From: Haliclona indistincta
Lineage: Eukaryota; Porifera; Demospongiae; Haplosclerida; Chalinidae
DNA: 64,000 nt
Direction of reading: 5' to 3'
Assembly: GCA_964017065.1 (NCBI GenBank)
Contig: OZ024790.1
Coordinates: 5,690,737-5,754,736 of the forward strand
Numbering within the stretch: position 1 is the first letter of the stretch; each line of letters opens with the position of its first letter. This document shows positions 10,041 through 22,164 of this stretch, piece after piece. The notes beneath the pieces are model-generated. The model worked only from the letters and a program-made list of their open reading frames with translations. It had not been told where the DNA came from and searched no databases. The position numbers and the translations under genes were made by a program.

Positions 10041-13033
10041 TCAGGCATTCAATGGCTCAAGTCGATCAAACACTCCACTAATCACTCTATCACCATCAGT
10101 TTCGTTAAAATTCCCACTCTTCTCTCGTAATACTACTGCTGTATCTGTGTATCCAGCAACTATTTCTTCCTCAACCATCTCTTCCTCTGTGCTGTCCTGA
10201 ATTTCATCAAGACTGAGTGTAGACATGAATGCTTCCTCAGGAGCAGGATAGGGTACACCAGGAGTTACTACCACAGAATGTGGTCGACTAGTATAGTGGT
10301 TAATGTCTCTTTCAGCACCAGTAGGAGAATAGTTGCCTTTTCTAGAAGGAAAAATCGATGTTACTCATCACAATTGGCTGATAAAGATTTACCCGGTTCG
10401 TAGCCACCAACACCTTCTTGCAAATAAGTAGATCACAATGAACATGACTATAACGATAGTAATAGCCACAACAACACTGATTGACACAGTCAGAGGTACA
10501 AATTCGTCTTTGAAAGTGATAAAATCACAATAATAATAATTATTAGAATTTTCATGACTTACTGATTGGATTTAAAGGCGCTATAGTAGGCTTTGTTAAT
10601 ACTATAGAAGAACAGTAAATACTTGTTAGTGATTTTATTATTCTGGTTACCACTGGAAGTATGTGAAGTCATTATGACAGATGAACTTGGTAGGCTGAAC
10701 TGATCTAACAGTGTTGTTGCTATTATGATCAGTAAAAAAATAATATTATAACACAATGGAGAACTCACCGATAGCTGGCGGTGTCCGAACTTGCTTTATA
10801 GTTGCTATTTCACTCTCTCTGGCTATGGAAACTGCTAACACTGAAATATCATAAGTTGTATCTGATTGAAGATTTGTGATCATATGGTTGTTGCTTGCTA
10901 TCAAATTCGAAGCAACAAATGTAGCGTTGTTTGCTTGTCTATAGATTACTCGATACTGAACAAGAGGAGCAAATGTGTTCTGTATGGTAACTGGCGTCCA
11001 TGACACATGAGCAGAAGACTTGGAGACTAGTTGAACTGAGAAATCTTTAATAGCACTTGGTCTAGCCTGTGCATCTAATAATAAATCAAGTATAGACGTG
11101 TGAATCAGCTGCTACTATGACTGTTTTATTTTAAACAAGACTTTCTCACCTATTGCAACAAGAAATACTGATTGAATACTGATTTGAAACGTGTTTTCTG
11201 CCTGACATTGATATACTCCAGCATCCTTGCTTTGAAAATCTTCAATAATCAGATCACTTGTTGATGAAGAGGTCACAGTACTTCTAGTGACTCCATTATG
11301 AATCCATGAAAGCACAGGAGTAGGGTCACCTTGCAATGAGCAGGTTATGGTCACATTTGAGCCTAGTGTGACATTTAACATTGAATTTGTGTCCGTGGTT
11401 CCATTGGTAGTCACACTCATGCCAGTAATAATTGCTCTTTCTAAAAGAGACAAAACAACTCCAGTTATAGCACTTTCAACTATTAGATACCTTGAACGGT
11501 GATGTTAGCTATCCTAGATGTCGTAGATACAGGTATTGTAGTCACAGGCGTTGTACGGTGTGATATTCCTACACCAAACACATGGCAGTTCACAAACTGT
11601 TGCTTAGGCCGACCAATTGTTTGATACAGCATCACAGGAAAAGCCTTTTTTGCATCATCGTCTGGATACATGTACATTTGTCTGCTGTTTCCATTGATAT
11701 AAAAATAAGTAAGAAATGGTGGTAGTTCTCCACTGGCAGGTGTTGGAGTGTAAAAAGAAACTGCACATTCTGTTGTAAATGAATCTCCTAACAATAAGTG
11801 CTGATCATAAGGCTCTACTGAAAATTCCAGCCTGATCTCTAAAAAATCATCAATACTGTTAATAGCATGGAATTTCCTAGCTTACCTTGTAAGGCAGAGG
11901 TGTTAGTCTCAACTTGAACAAGTGCAACTCTACTAGTAATATTACCAGCTATGTTGCTAATAATACACGAATATAGACCTTGATCTGATACGCTAAAATT
12001 AGTAACAAAAAGAGTTCCCAGCCTACTGACACAAGTTGCAGCAGACGGCTGAGAAGTAACACAATCTCCATTCCCTAGTATTTTCCTTCCATTCTTGTAC
12101 CAGTCAACAGTGGGACGAGGACGACTGCCGACTGATTTACACTCTAGAGCTATTTGCCCTCCTTCAGGGATGGTATAATTGACTGGTTCTACCGAGAATC
12201 TACCGATAACTAAAGAAGAATAGTGGAACAAAGAGTGTTTTACAGCCTTTATAATCTAGTTACCTGCTTCTTTGAGCAATCGTATGTCAGTAATAACTGA
12301 TACATTTCCTTCTTGCTCAACAAAATTATATCTCCCTCCATGGATGGTTTCATTGAATTCATTTATTACCAATGTTCGTCCAATTTGTGATGTGTTAGTT
12401 TTTTCTGCTGTGACTGGTATTTTCCATTTACCAGTTTCACTATTATTGACTATTCCAGTAACTGCAGTCAGTGAAACAGATGCTCCCCTACGGATGTAAG
12501 TGATTTGGGCTGTGAAGTTTTGTCTTATAGGAACTGCAGGAAAATAGATAATTGAATTGTTATGCATCATTATACTGACATTACCAGTGATATCAACAAC
12601 CACTGCATATGGCAGCTTGTCTGAGCACTGACGCTCTCTCACAATTCCATCTGGTTCTAATGCAGGGCAGCTTGAAAAATTTGACGTACTTCTGTTGAAC
12701 TGTGAAGAAGCTACCCAAATAGCGCCGGAACTTCCTGCAATACCGGCATGGAATCTAATACCCAAGATGTTGTTTTTCTCAGACACGAGTCGTCCCTTCT
12801 CTCCAGACTGATGGTGAAAGTTATTTGCGGCGTTCACCGACGCTGAGAAATTTAGTGTTTCAGTGACTATTCGAATGCAATTGACAGATGTCTTGAATGG
12901 CAAAAAGTTGTCAGGGCATGCGCTTCCAGTGCACAAAGAAAAGTAACCTATAACACGATAATAGCTCTTACAACGTAAATAGTCAGAATCGCTGCTTACT
13001 AGATGCAAAGAAGAGGAGCAACAGGCGAGCCAT
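10041..13033 (-). CDS. C-type lectin-like/Ig/FN3 membrane receptor (receptor 2)
   Basis: The start at 13033 gives a signal peptide (MARLLLLFFAS). A cysteine-bearing lectin-like domain follows (CPDNFLPFKTSVNCIRI, then GAIWVASS and the late pair in CPALEPDG...ERQCSD). Next are a cysteine-poor Ig-like region, a clear Ig domain (ALECKS...GLYSCIIS), another Ig-like domain (FTTECAVSF...FVNCHVFG), a further clear Ig domain (TITCSLQ...GVYQCQAE), one FN3 domain (10785-11080), a transmembrane exon (10395-10508; SISVVVAITIVIVMFIVIYL followed by FARRCWW) and an acidic tail of about 100 residues (DEIQDSTEEEMVEEEI). Its order, SP-CTLD-Ig-FN3-TM, parallels receptor 1, suggesting old tandem duplication. The longer tail differs. 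Exact joins near the linker exons (10500-10750) are uncertain. Confidence 0.72.
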
Positions 13034-13239
13034 AGTTGACAATGATACCCAAGTCCACTGGTGTTAGGACTTAGCACTTCGCTTGAAGTGTGAAAAGCCG
13101 CGAAGTGGCTTAATTTTCACCAGCTTGTTAGCAGTACCATCACGTGTAGGACTTACACTGCAAGTCTCCAGGAGCTCCAGGAAGAGGGAGGGCCTGGACT
13201 CTGGAGCTGTAATCGATGACGTAATGAATACGAGTCGAC
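13034..13239. promoter_or_regulatory. Divergent promoter region, receptor 2 / ERMP1
   Basis: Only 206 bp separate the two start codons, which point away from each other, so both promoters must lie here or overlap the first exons. A TGACGTAA half-CRE-like sequence occurs near 13217. No TATA box is obvious. Confidence 0.5.
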
Positions 13240-16200
13240 ATGGAGAGTGAATCAGTGAGGCAGCGAGGCCCTGGCAAATCTAGCAAAAAGGCTTCTTTGC
13301 AGACATCGGGAGATGATTTCAAGAAATCTCATGGTCAAATTCGTAACAGCGCTGATGCAAGCGTGCTTCTTGTTATCGGTGGAATGCTGACTGTAATCAT
13401 GGTCACGTTACTCCTCTACAGCTCATTGCCAGTACCCAATATGTCAACCACTGGGAACAAGTACAGTACTGCTAATGCTCGTAGACACATGGAAGCAATC
13501 ACTGACTTGGGTATCCGACACGTAGGCAGTATTGCAAATGAGGTGCTAGCAAAAAATGTGATTTTGGAGGCGGTCGCAGATATTCAAAAGCAGGCTGTCC
13601 CTGAAGTAGAAATCGATGTTTCGGTGCAAATGCCATCTGGTGGATATTACCTGGACTTTCTTGGTGGCATGACTCACATATACCACAACATTACGAACAT
13701 TGTTGTAAGGTTGCGTGGCAAGAATTCATCCAATCATGCCTTAATGATCAATGCTCACTATGATTCAGCTCTAGGAGCAATTGCTGCCAGTGATGATGCA
13801 GTCAGTTGTGCTACTATGCTTGAGATTCTACGGTGTCTTTCCTCATCTTCTGCCTCTGATCTCAAGCATTCTGTTATTTTCTTGTTCAATGGTGCTGAGG
13901 AAACTATATTACAAGCATCACATGGATTTGTTACACAGCATCCTTGGGCACAAGAGATTCAAGCATTTATCAACCTAGAAGCTGCGGGAGCAGGTGGGAA
14001 GGAGCTTCTTTTTCAGACTGGGCCTGATCATCCATGGCTAGCTAAAATGTATGCAAAATTTGTTCCACATCCATTTGGGTCTGTGTTTGCCCAAGAGCTC
14101 TTTCAGACTGGAATCATACCTTCTGATACTGACTTTAGAATCTTCCGAGATTACGGCAAAATACCCGGCATTGATCTAGCATACTTTGTGAATGGATACG
14201 TGTACCACACAAAGTGAGTGATTCATTCTACTAGTTTTTTCAATGTTTCATTCATGATGTGTTCTCCAGATATGACATTCCCTCCAGTATTCCTGACGGT
14301 AGTATACAACGAGCTGGCGATAATGTATTAGCGCTTGTATCGGAAATAGCATCATCACCACTTCTTGCTGATCCTGGTGAGGACAAGCATGGGAAAGTGA
14401 CATTTTTTGATGTTGCTGGATTGTTCATGGTTGTCTATCCTGAAAGAATCGGAACTATTATAAACTGTACTACTATCCTGCTCTCCATCTTTGTTATTTG
14501 GTTTCAACACAGAAAAGGAGGAGAAAGGAGAGGTTCGTATTACTTCATGTCAAATTCTCATTCTATTCTCACCTTTTTCTCTCATTATGTTCTCCCATGA
14601 CAGGTTTTCTTATGTTATTTAAGACTATGCTAGTAATACTTGTATCACTGGTTATGGGATTGCTGGTACCATTAGCAACTGCACTATTGATTCAGCTATC
14701 TGGTCAGATTATGTCATGGTATGCTACTCCTCTGCTTGTTGTACCACTGTACTTCATTCCTGCACTGCTTGGTAGTGCTGTAACTCATCGTTGGTGGGGA
14801 AATTTGGTAAGTATAATGGTGAAGTGAATTTTTGTCTAGCATGAATGTTTCACAACTATAACTGCTAGATCACCTACTTGCATAATATGCCTTTTTCACA
14901 ATTACTTACCCTCATTATTATGATAGTGAATTTATTTCCTTGTTTGTTTTCTTGTCAGCATCGATCATTGTCCTACAAGGAGCTGGTGTCCGTATCTCTC
15001 CATTCCATCCTCCTTCTCTGGACCATCATTCTTGCCTTAACAACTTACCTTCGTCTTTCCTCATCTTTCATTGCTCTTGTTTGGTCTCTTCCTCTGATTT
15101 TATTCTATTTTATTCCTGCGCTCCTCCTCTCTCATACACCCACTATTCTCTTCATTGTGGGCCTTTCACTACCAGTAGTACTTGGTACTAACTTGGCAGC
15201 ATGTTTGTTGGACTTGTTTGTTCCGCTAACCGGACGAAGCGGTACTGCCGTGTCACCTGATATAGCAATCGCTGTGCTGTGTGCAATCCTGAATCATATG
15301 ACACTATATCCGGTAAAGTTAATTTTAAAGTAAATCACATTTCATTGTTGATTGCATTCTAGTTGTCCTACTTGGTCCACTCCTGCTCTAAGTATCTGTA
15401 CCGAGTGCTGGTTTGGGGGACATCAGTCTGTTGGTTGCTGTGTGTAGTCGCTGTGGTTAGTGGTCTAGTATTTCCATTCTCTGTAACGGATAGTCCAAGA
15501 CCAAAGCGAATGTTCCTGACAGTAAGTGCATTGAGCATTCACTCGATCATCATTCAATGATTAATGACTACTTTTGTATAGCATACACAGCGCACATTTC
15601 ATACCATTGATGGAGCTGTACAAACCAATGATTCACTTCTATACCTGTTTTCAACGGATTATCGTGGTCTTGATACTCTGCCTCAAGTGGTCCCAGCCTT
15701 GAAAGACAGTATAGAGAGTGGATGTACTGGATTGTACTGTGATGCTCCAGCTTTTTTTCCGATGTATCATATGATAACGTAAGATGGTTGATAACAAACA
15801 TGCGTACCCGATATATTCATTGTGCGTGTTTCTTCTTGATACAGGCAGTTTTGGCATATTCCTGCTTCACCTCCACCAGTAGAAGTTTCTCCTGCCACAG
15901 TGTCGTTGGTTTCAAGAGAGGACACTTCAAGTGGGACTCAAAATCTCACATTCTTTGCGAAATGTATGTAATAGGCAATTACCAATCAAATGTTGATTTT
16001 TTTCTTGTAACAGTCCCCCACAGAGCAGCCATGATAATCGGTCCTGCTAGCGACCACCATCTTGTATCCTGGTCACTAGAAAACTACATTCCTCCTTCAA
16101 CCAATGATAGAGGACGTCCTAATGACCCCACCTACTTCATTTTTTATGCACGAGGTACTGGAGACAAGGGAGAGTTTACTTTCTGGATTGAAATAAAGGT

Positions 16201-16506
16201 GAAATTTGGCATTAGAAGTGATGGCATATGCGTACAAATGCGCATTTTGTGTTTAATTTTCATCGCAAGGATGGACTAACACCCAAAACTTTCCCAATCT
16301 ACGGTACTTATGTAATAGTAATTGTCTTCCTTCTCCAGGGTACTAATGGCAGAGTTGGTTCACCCTCTCTCTCTCTGTCAGTAGCAGCACACTATATTGA
16401 TCCACCTCTCTCTCAGTCACCTGACCTCTCTCGTCTATTGTCAGCCATGCCAGACTGGGTCACACCTATTGCATGGACATGTGCACTGACTAAGTGGACA
16501 TTCTAG
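13240..16506 (+). CDS. ERMP1: Endoplasmic reticulum metallopeptidase 1 (M28 family)
   Basis: Nine exons can be joined in frame (13240-14213, 14270-14532, 14604-14804, then near 14959-15312, 15362-15520, 15581-15779, 15846-15967, 16014-16198 and 16339-16506). After an N-terminal membrane anchor (SVLLVIGGMLTVIMVTLLLY) comes an M28 zinc aminopeptidase domain. Metal and catalytic residues are visible in NAHYDS, ASDDAVS, FNGAEE, INLEAAG and SDTDFRIF, with a last His in GYVYHTK. Several C-terminal membrane segments and a lumenal tail follow, ending DWVTPIAWTCALTKWTF. ERMP1 (Fxna) is an ER-resident multi-pass protease; the vertebrate gene is linked to ovarian follicle organisation. All key residues are present, so an active enzyme is expected. 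It converges on AVL9, 87 bp away. Confidence 0.92.
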
Positions 16507-16593
16507 GCACTATCTAGTTTAGCATCCATAGGAGTGGTCACAAAAGACACAAGTTTATTTAATAATTATTATTTTTGTAAACCACATAATTTG

Positions 16594-18051
16594 TTAATTA
16601 TTGCTAGGTGATGATTTGTCATTTGTCTCTACACCTTCGTCTTCATCAGCTGTCCACCATGATGCCATAGCACCTGATACTCCATTCCACCAACTTCCCA
16701 CTCTTTCTTTAGTCTCTGCAATCATTCTACTGCTCTCTTTTACTACCTGCTCCACTTTATGATTGTGTAGAACACCAAGATCGCTTGCCCTAGCGACTAA
16801 TTGTCTACCAACGTCTCCTAAGGAAACATCTCCCTCACAGATATGAGCAGCAGGGATATCGTCCAAACCACTCCTTCGATCTGACTCCACCCACTCACGG
16901 TAAGGATGACCACTCAGCCACTCTCTCATGAAATCTGCATTGAAGTCATCCATAGAAATCGAATCTCTGGACAATGAAGTAGCTAATAAAGAGCAAAGAT
17001 ACCCCTTAAACTGTTTTCTCAACCATTCATTGCTACCCTTCCATGAAGTTATATCCTTTTCCTCGGCACCTTCACTTAAGCCCTGTATTATTTGATGGCA
17101 AAACCGTAGATCTGCAGCAGTTAGAATAAGTGAAGTTCGAAGGTCGTCACCATGTATCTCGAGTAATCCACTGTCCAGCTTTACAAATACATCTGTCAGT
17201 TTGTCGTGTTGTTTTTCATAGAGGGGGTTGACCACTCCTACTAGCAATAGCATACTGTTCTTGTCATTTAATGAGTCCAGTTGCTGAAGGCTAATATAAG
17301 GCTGCATTGATTTTGAGCCATGGAGAACAGCTAGTGGAAAACAACCATCACAACAGCTCTCATCAATTATAGTCTCAAGTGTGAGTGGAAATAAAGAAGC
17401 AATTGCTGTCACACAGTTACCAGCAGTGGATGGGGAAGATGAATATATCATTACTCGCTTATGCAAGAGAAGAGCTTTTACAATCTGCAGTAACCTATGT
17501 CTAAGAGGAAGAAGAAGAGAAGCCATTGATACACCTATCTCTAAGCACTGCTGAAGAGCTAATGGGCGTGTCAAAGTCTGATTCAAGTCTTGAAATGCAA
17601 GTCGGAGAATGGCCGTGTCATCAAAATCGTGAGAATCGAAGTATGCATGTGTAATAACCTGCAACTTAGTTAGCAGGAAATTGTACACAGGCCATCTGCA
17701 GATAAAGCACACAGCTTTTTGTACAGTAGATCGTGTTACATCCAACGAAGGTGACGGCAAGTCACGGGAATCTATCTGTCTGTAGCAGCTCACACCATGG
17801 ACACATTTTCCAGGAGACATTGGGTCAGGAAGAGTAAATGTCACGTGTCCTGTTTCATAGTTATGGCAGCCGTCAGGAAGAGAAACGTGTGGTAACGGTC
17901 TCCAAGAAAGCGGAAGAGACTGAGTGAGACTAGACACAGGTGAAGAAGTCGCTTCTTGTATTGCAGGATAAAGGTACTCCACAGTAGACCCTTTCTGATG
18001 ATGAAAACCGACCACCACGACGTGTATAATGGCGTCTTGGCAAACCGCCAT
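16594..18051 (-). CDS. AVL9: AVL9 late secretory pathway protein (DENN-type)
   Basis: A single exon of 485 residues. The N-terminus (IIHVVVVGFHHQKGSTVEYL) and blocks such as LPDGCHNYETG, GVSCYRQID, VQKAVCFICRWPVY, LQVITHAYF, LLLHKRVMIYSSSP and TAADLRFCHQIIQG match the AVL9 family across its length. AVL9 proteins carry a tripartite DENN fold and act in Golgi-to-surface traffic and epithelial polarity, probably through Rab or Arf regulation. At 485 residues it lacks most of the long acidic insert of the ~650-residue vertebrate protein. The tail is Trp-rich (SWWNGVSGAMASWWTADEDE). The lack of introns beside multi-exon neighbours suggests retroposition or intron loss. Confidence 0.93.
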   Translation of the reverse strand: MAVCQDAIIHVVVVGFHHQKGSTVEYLYPAIQEATSSPVSSLTQSLPLSWRPLPHVSLPDGCHNYETGHVTFTLPDPMSPGKCVHGVSCYRQIDSRDLPSPSLDVTRSTVQKAVCFICRWPVYNFLLTKLQVITHAYFDSHDFDDTAILRLAFQDLNQTLTRPLALQQCLEIGVSMASLLLPLRHRLLQIVKALLLHKRVMIYSSSPSTAGNCVTAIASLFPLTLETIIDESCCDGCFPLAVLHGSKSMQPYISLQQLDSLNDKNSMLLLVGVVNPLYEKQHDKLTDVFVKLDSGLLEIHGDDLRTSLILTAADLRFCHQIIQGLSEGAEEKDITSWKGSNEWLRKQFKGYLCSLLATSLSRDSISMDDFNADFMREWLSGHPYREWVESDRRSGLDDIPAAHICEGDVSLGDVGRQLVARASDLGVLHNHKVEQVVKESSRMIAETKERVGSWWNGVSGAMASWWTADEDEGVETNDKSSPSNN

Positions 18052-18149
18052 CTTGGAAGAATTATTAATAGTTATTAAAAATGTAATAATTCTGTAACAG
18101 TAATAATTCCAGCAACATCTTAGTATGAATCATTGATGATGAGATGTTG

Positions 18150-20999
18150 TCATGGTTCATTGCCTGAAGATGTGGTGTGTTCATTTGGTGTGGAGCAGTC
18201 AGGGAGAGTAAGTTGCAGTTGATCAAGAAGGTCTCTCATGACATCATCCACATAGCCATGAATAATAAGATCTGCTTTACTATCCTGCAGTGGTATAGAT
18301 ACTTGTGTATTATCATGCAGGCTCTACATTAGGAAGACACTACTATTGAGCCAGTACTGACAATGTAAAATTGGTATGGTTATAGCTATTTGCTAACAGT
18401 ATGCACCAATATAAGCTCTCGCGCTGAAGGCTATCATACATTAGCATGCTCAGTAACCAGCGTTAGTTATTTATATTATGTTCCTGACGACTATACCAGG
18501 TATCAGCAAATTTTACTCATGTATGACAATCAATGAAAGGGCAGTGCTAGAGTAGGAGCCACATGATGTTACTAAAACTCGTACCGTCACCTATGGACAG
18601 ACTTTGTCAGCTGACTAAATAGGGTTTTGAATGAGGACATGACTGATATGCATAGTCTGTTGGATTTGATTTGATACAGATTGTGCAAATGGGGAACCAT
18701 CGTATGTGGGTATAAATGCTAGAGTTATAAACCTGTTGTAGGTCAAGCCTTGACAGTTAGTGTGGTAGACTACTCACATGTTTGGTAGGCTGCAAGTTGC
18801 ATATCACTATCTTCCCATGATTTCTCTTGGTTCGTAATGGTAGATCACCAGCTGGAACAATTTGTAGTGTAGTACCGAGACAAAGAGATAGGTCAGCTTT
18901 ACTGGAGTGGTACTCAGCTGCCTTAGCATCTTCGTCAGGCAGGGCATCATTCCAGTCTAGTACCGTATCTCTCAGTTTACCTCTGGAAATTGGAAAGAGA
19001 CCAACACCAATGTACTATACACATTTTGGTGACCTTAAGATCAAAGGCACCGCTCAGTGGTTATGCCTCGTATACCATGGGCAATACGAGGAAGTGATGT
19101 CACATAGCAACATCATAGCAACAAGATGGTGTCGTCGAAAAAACGCACACAAGGTTACACTGCCATCTTTCAGCCATTCGTCTCTGGTGACTTCTATGGA
19201 GGCTCTACTACCTTGAGCGCTTCGTTTAGTTACCATAAGAGCAGTATTCTCAAGCTTCCTGGGCTACAAATTAGTTAACCCATGGTACCTCGGCAATACG
19301 CGATATAACCTCAGGGGTAATTTTACCACCCTCGACTATTGAAAGTTCATACTAGAGCATACCGGCTCGGTAGCCATGGGTTAACCTATACGTCAACATT
19401 AGTGTCAAGGTGGTACTACTCACCTGCACCTTCCTCGAGCACCTCCACCATTACATCGTCCACCAGTATACTTCAGTCCAATAGTGCGTACAATGCTGTC
19501 ACGAAGATATTCCCTACAATGAAAAACCAATACATAGAGCAGCATGATGCTGAAGAAAAGTGTTATAATTTATAGCATGTTACATAAATGCTGACACAGT
19601 TTAAGATTTGAAAAACTACCCAGAGGTATGTCATGGTGTCCATGACATCAGCAACTCACTTGCCACATTTGTCACAGCGTTCCACGAACACATTGCCATG
19701 TAGTTCAGATAAACTTGATCTGTACTAGTAAACAAACCATTATTAGTATAAAACGAAGAGTCAGTCACACCTAGCCAGTCCAGATTTTAGATGGAGTCCA
19801 TCCACATTTTGGCTAATGATGTGCTTTACATAGCCAGTTCGAATGAGAACTACTAGTGTGCGGTGAGTGAGAGTGGGTTGTGTGTCTCCAAAATGTGTAC
19901 TAGACTCCACTTTTTGACCATTCTTTTCTAGTGTCCACACTCCTTTAGGACCGCGAAAATCAGGAATACCTAAAACAATAAAATCGTATAATTATACGGT
20001 CTTCTTGCGATCGTTTGTCATCACACATATGACATCGCTGCATCACTCAGACACAAACCGGTGTTGCTATAACGCAGCAGATAGTCCCAATATTAAGCCA
20101 GGAATACCCGAACTATTCTTTCTTGCTGCCCTTTGCACAATATAATCTACAGTGTCCTGGCTATTACTTGCCCGTTTTACACGGAAAATGGGTGTACCCA
20201 CACTCCAATAGCACTTGCCGTATTTGGAACAAAATTATTTCGCACTCTGCAATCACGAGAGACCCACATAGGGGTGGGTGGGTTGTGGGGAGGGCGGGAG
20301 GTGGCATTTTTGGCGCTCTGGCAAAAGTAGATGTATCTTCTTCCATCGCTCTTGCTGGTAGGGAATTTTTGCCGAAATCATGTCTTCTCATTAAATATTT
20401 GCCCCTCTGTAACTTACAGACAGAGACCTTTTTGCAAAATCCCATACATACGTTTCTTCCTTGTGTACCAAAGTTTACGTCTGACATTTTGTGTGGGTGT
20501 GGCATGCCTAGGAAAGAAACGCACTTTTTCGTCATTGGGTGGAGCTTGCTACGCCCACAAGACGAATGGCGACTTTCTTAGGTGATCAGTGTGACTGAGC
20601 AAGCCTTCAACTAACAGTAGAAACCAAAATATTTGTAATCCTGATGTTAGGGCAATCCACCCTTAATTAAGCCTCTTCATTAATTTTGTTGAAAAGTTGG
20701 AAAGAAAAGAGGTGCTTCAGCACCCCTTTAGATCAGCCAGTGTAGTAGCTGTATGTATATCAGTATTTACCAGCTGAAGTGCTGATACCAGCTCCAGTAT
20801 GAACCACAGTGTGCTGTGCTGTACTCATCATCTCCTTCAATAAAGTTACCTTCTCATGCAACTTGGCTGGGCTATCAAATACCTATATTAGTATCAAAAC
20901 AACTGTAACACCTAATAATGACCAGTTTAGTACCTCTGGTACGCCACAAACTCCTTTGTGCTTGTAGTCCGAGAGACGAGACGCGTAGTCGACCGCCAT
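18150..20999 (-). CDS. SIRT6: SIRT6-type NAD-dependent deacylase
   Basis: Seven exons (20934-20999, 20771-20882, 19771-19969, 19660-19719, 19424-19513, 18778-18982, 18150-18284) give 288 residues. The N-terminus [19 protein letters not shown] is the SIRT6 signature. The NAD site reads [18 protein letters not shown], the catalytic region [12 protein letters not shown] with the active His in ELHGN, and zinc cysteines are seen in CDKCGK and in GRC...[17 protein letters not shown] and [17 protein letters not shown] complete the Rossmann core. Class IV sirtuins deacylate histone H3 and act in genome maintenance and glycolytic gene control. The long basic C-terminal extension of mammalian SIRT6 is reduced to ~20 residues. 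The stop lies 98 bp upstream of the AVL9 start, on the same strand. Confidence 0.95.
19275..19386. repeat. Small foldback element in a SIRT6 intron
   Basis: GTTAACCCATGG at the left and CCATGGGTTAAC at the right form inverted ends about 110 bp apart. They resemble the termini of a short non-autonomous DNA transposon. A related CCATGGGCAATACGAGG palindrome lies just upstream, near 19075-19092. Confidence 0.45.
19973..20770. other. SIRT6 intron, about 800 bp, with an unexplained two-strand open segment
   Basis: Between exons 2 and 3, a segment near 20123-20585 is open on both strands (152 and 123 codons). Its GC and base texture differ from the flanking AT-rich intron, and it includes a G-rich run at 20270-20300. 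Neither translation resembles a known domain. It may be an inserted element, but no clean terminal repeats or target-site duplication were found. Confidence 0.4.
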
Positions 21000-21165
21000 C
21001 TTAGATTATCATCAGAGTGCTCGCTCAGGCTCAATAACTGTCCTGTTTCGCATTCGTTCGCATTAATAAAATATTGTCAGCCTAGCCATGCCTAGCTGAA
21101 CGCATTAAATTTAAGCTATTGTATAACCATAGTATAAAGCGATAATGACATTACACTCAGTTTAA

Positions 21166-22164
21166 TTATCTTTTATCACAATAAAGTTTCATTCTCTTCA
21201 TCAACTTGATTAAAACACTCCGATGGTAACGATTCGCGATAAGTATGGCAATATCCAAGAATACGTAAGAATCTTTTCCCGTGGTCATAACATAGAAGAG
21301 CCCAGCTGACACTGAAGGAGACACAAAATACTTAGTCAACAGAATATTGACTATTAATTTTAAAATAGCCAAAGCAGTTACCACATTTACAGATGCTAGT
21401 AGAAGAAAATAGGTTAACACAGCTCTTTTTGTCTTCAATCTTAATACTCCATTAGTCTCTTGACAATTCTCAACCGCAATTGTTGGCTGAACTCGGTTAA
21501 TATTACTTTTTTTACCTTTATAATAGAGTGCGGTATAAAGAACAGTTGGAAGAACAGAGAGAAGAATAGCTGAAGCAACTTCTATTCCTATAGCACGAAC
21601 CAGCTCAAAAACTTCACTGGCTTCAGAACTGGGAACTCCATAACAAGTAGGATATGAAGCATCATATCCAATTCGATCAACTGCAATAAGTATACTGGGC
21701 ATACCAACTGCAGCTACCAATGACATCACTAATAGAGCTCTGACTACTCTCCTTTCATGTCTAGGGTAACAGTAGGGCAAGAAGACTCTGCAAAATCTGT
21801 CCAGAGATAAGAAACCAACTGTGATCCACCTCGTGATAGCTCCCATTAGGGCAAAGAAACCAAATATAGTACAACCTGCTGATCCAAGCAACCATGCACG
21901 AGCTGCCGTGGTTAAAAATATACCTCCAGTGAAGAATATAGTTGTGACTATGTTAGCAAACAGTGAGGCAATGATCAGCACCACTGAAGTATCAAACATC
22001 GTCTTGTACACGACCATAGATGTTATCAGGAGAATGTTGAGAGGTATCGAGGTGAGGATGATAATGGCTGCAACTACTGCATGAAAAGCTGTAACGAATA
22101 CAGCTACTCCATCAAAGAGTTCTGAGCAAGTACTGTCATTGCTGAAGTTGCATCTGAAATCCAT
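21166..22164 (-). CDS. Rhodopsin-like (class A) seven-transmembrane receptor
   Basis: A single exon of 332 residues with seven hydrophobic segments, starting MDFRCNFSNDSTCSELF with an N-glycosylation site in the extracellular tail. The conserved disulfide partners are present in TM3 (GSAGCTIFGFF) and in extracellular loop 2 (YPTCYGVP). The TM3 end reads SLDRFCRVFLP, so DRY is replaced by DRF. TM7 (SYVFLDIAILIANRYHRSVL) lacks the usual NPxxY. The intronless structure is typical of lineage-expanded class A GPCRs. The ligand cannot be assigned. It lies 166 bp beyond the SIRT6 start on the same strand. Confidence 0.82.
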   Translation of the reverse strand: MDFRCNFSNDSTCSELFDGVAVFVTAFHAVVAAIIILTSIPLNILLITSMVVYKTMFDTSVVLIIASLFANIVTTIFFTGGIFLTTAARAWLLGSAGCTIFGFFALMGAITRWITVGFLSLDRFCRVFLPYCYPRHERRVVRALLVMSLVAAVGMPSILIAVDRIGYDASYPTCYGVPSSEASEVFELVRAIGIEVASAILLSVLPTVLYTALYYKGKKSNINRVQPTIAVENCQETNGVLRLKTKRAVLTYFLLLASVNVVTALAILKLIVNILLTKYFVSPSVSAGLFYVMTTGKDSYVFLDIAILIANRYHRSVLIKLMKRMKLYCDKR

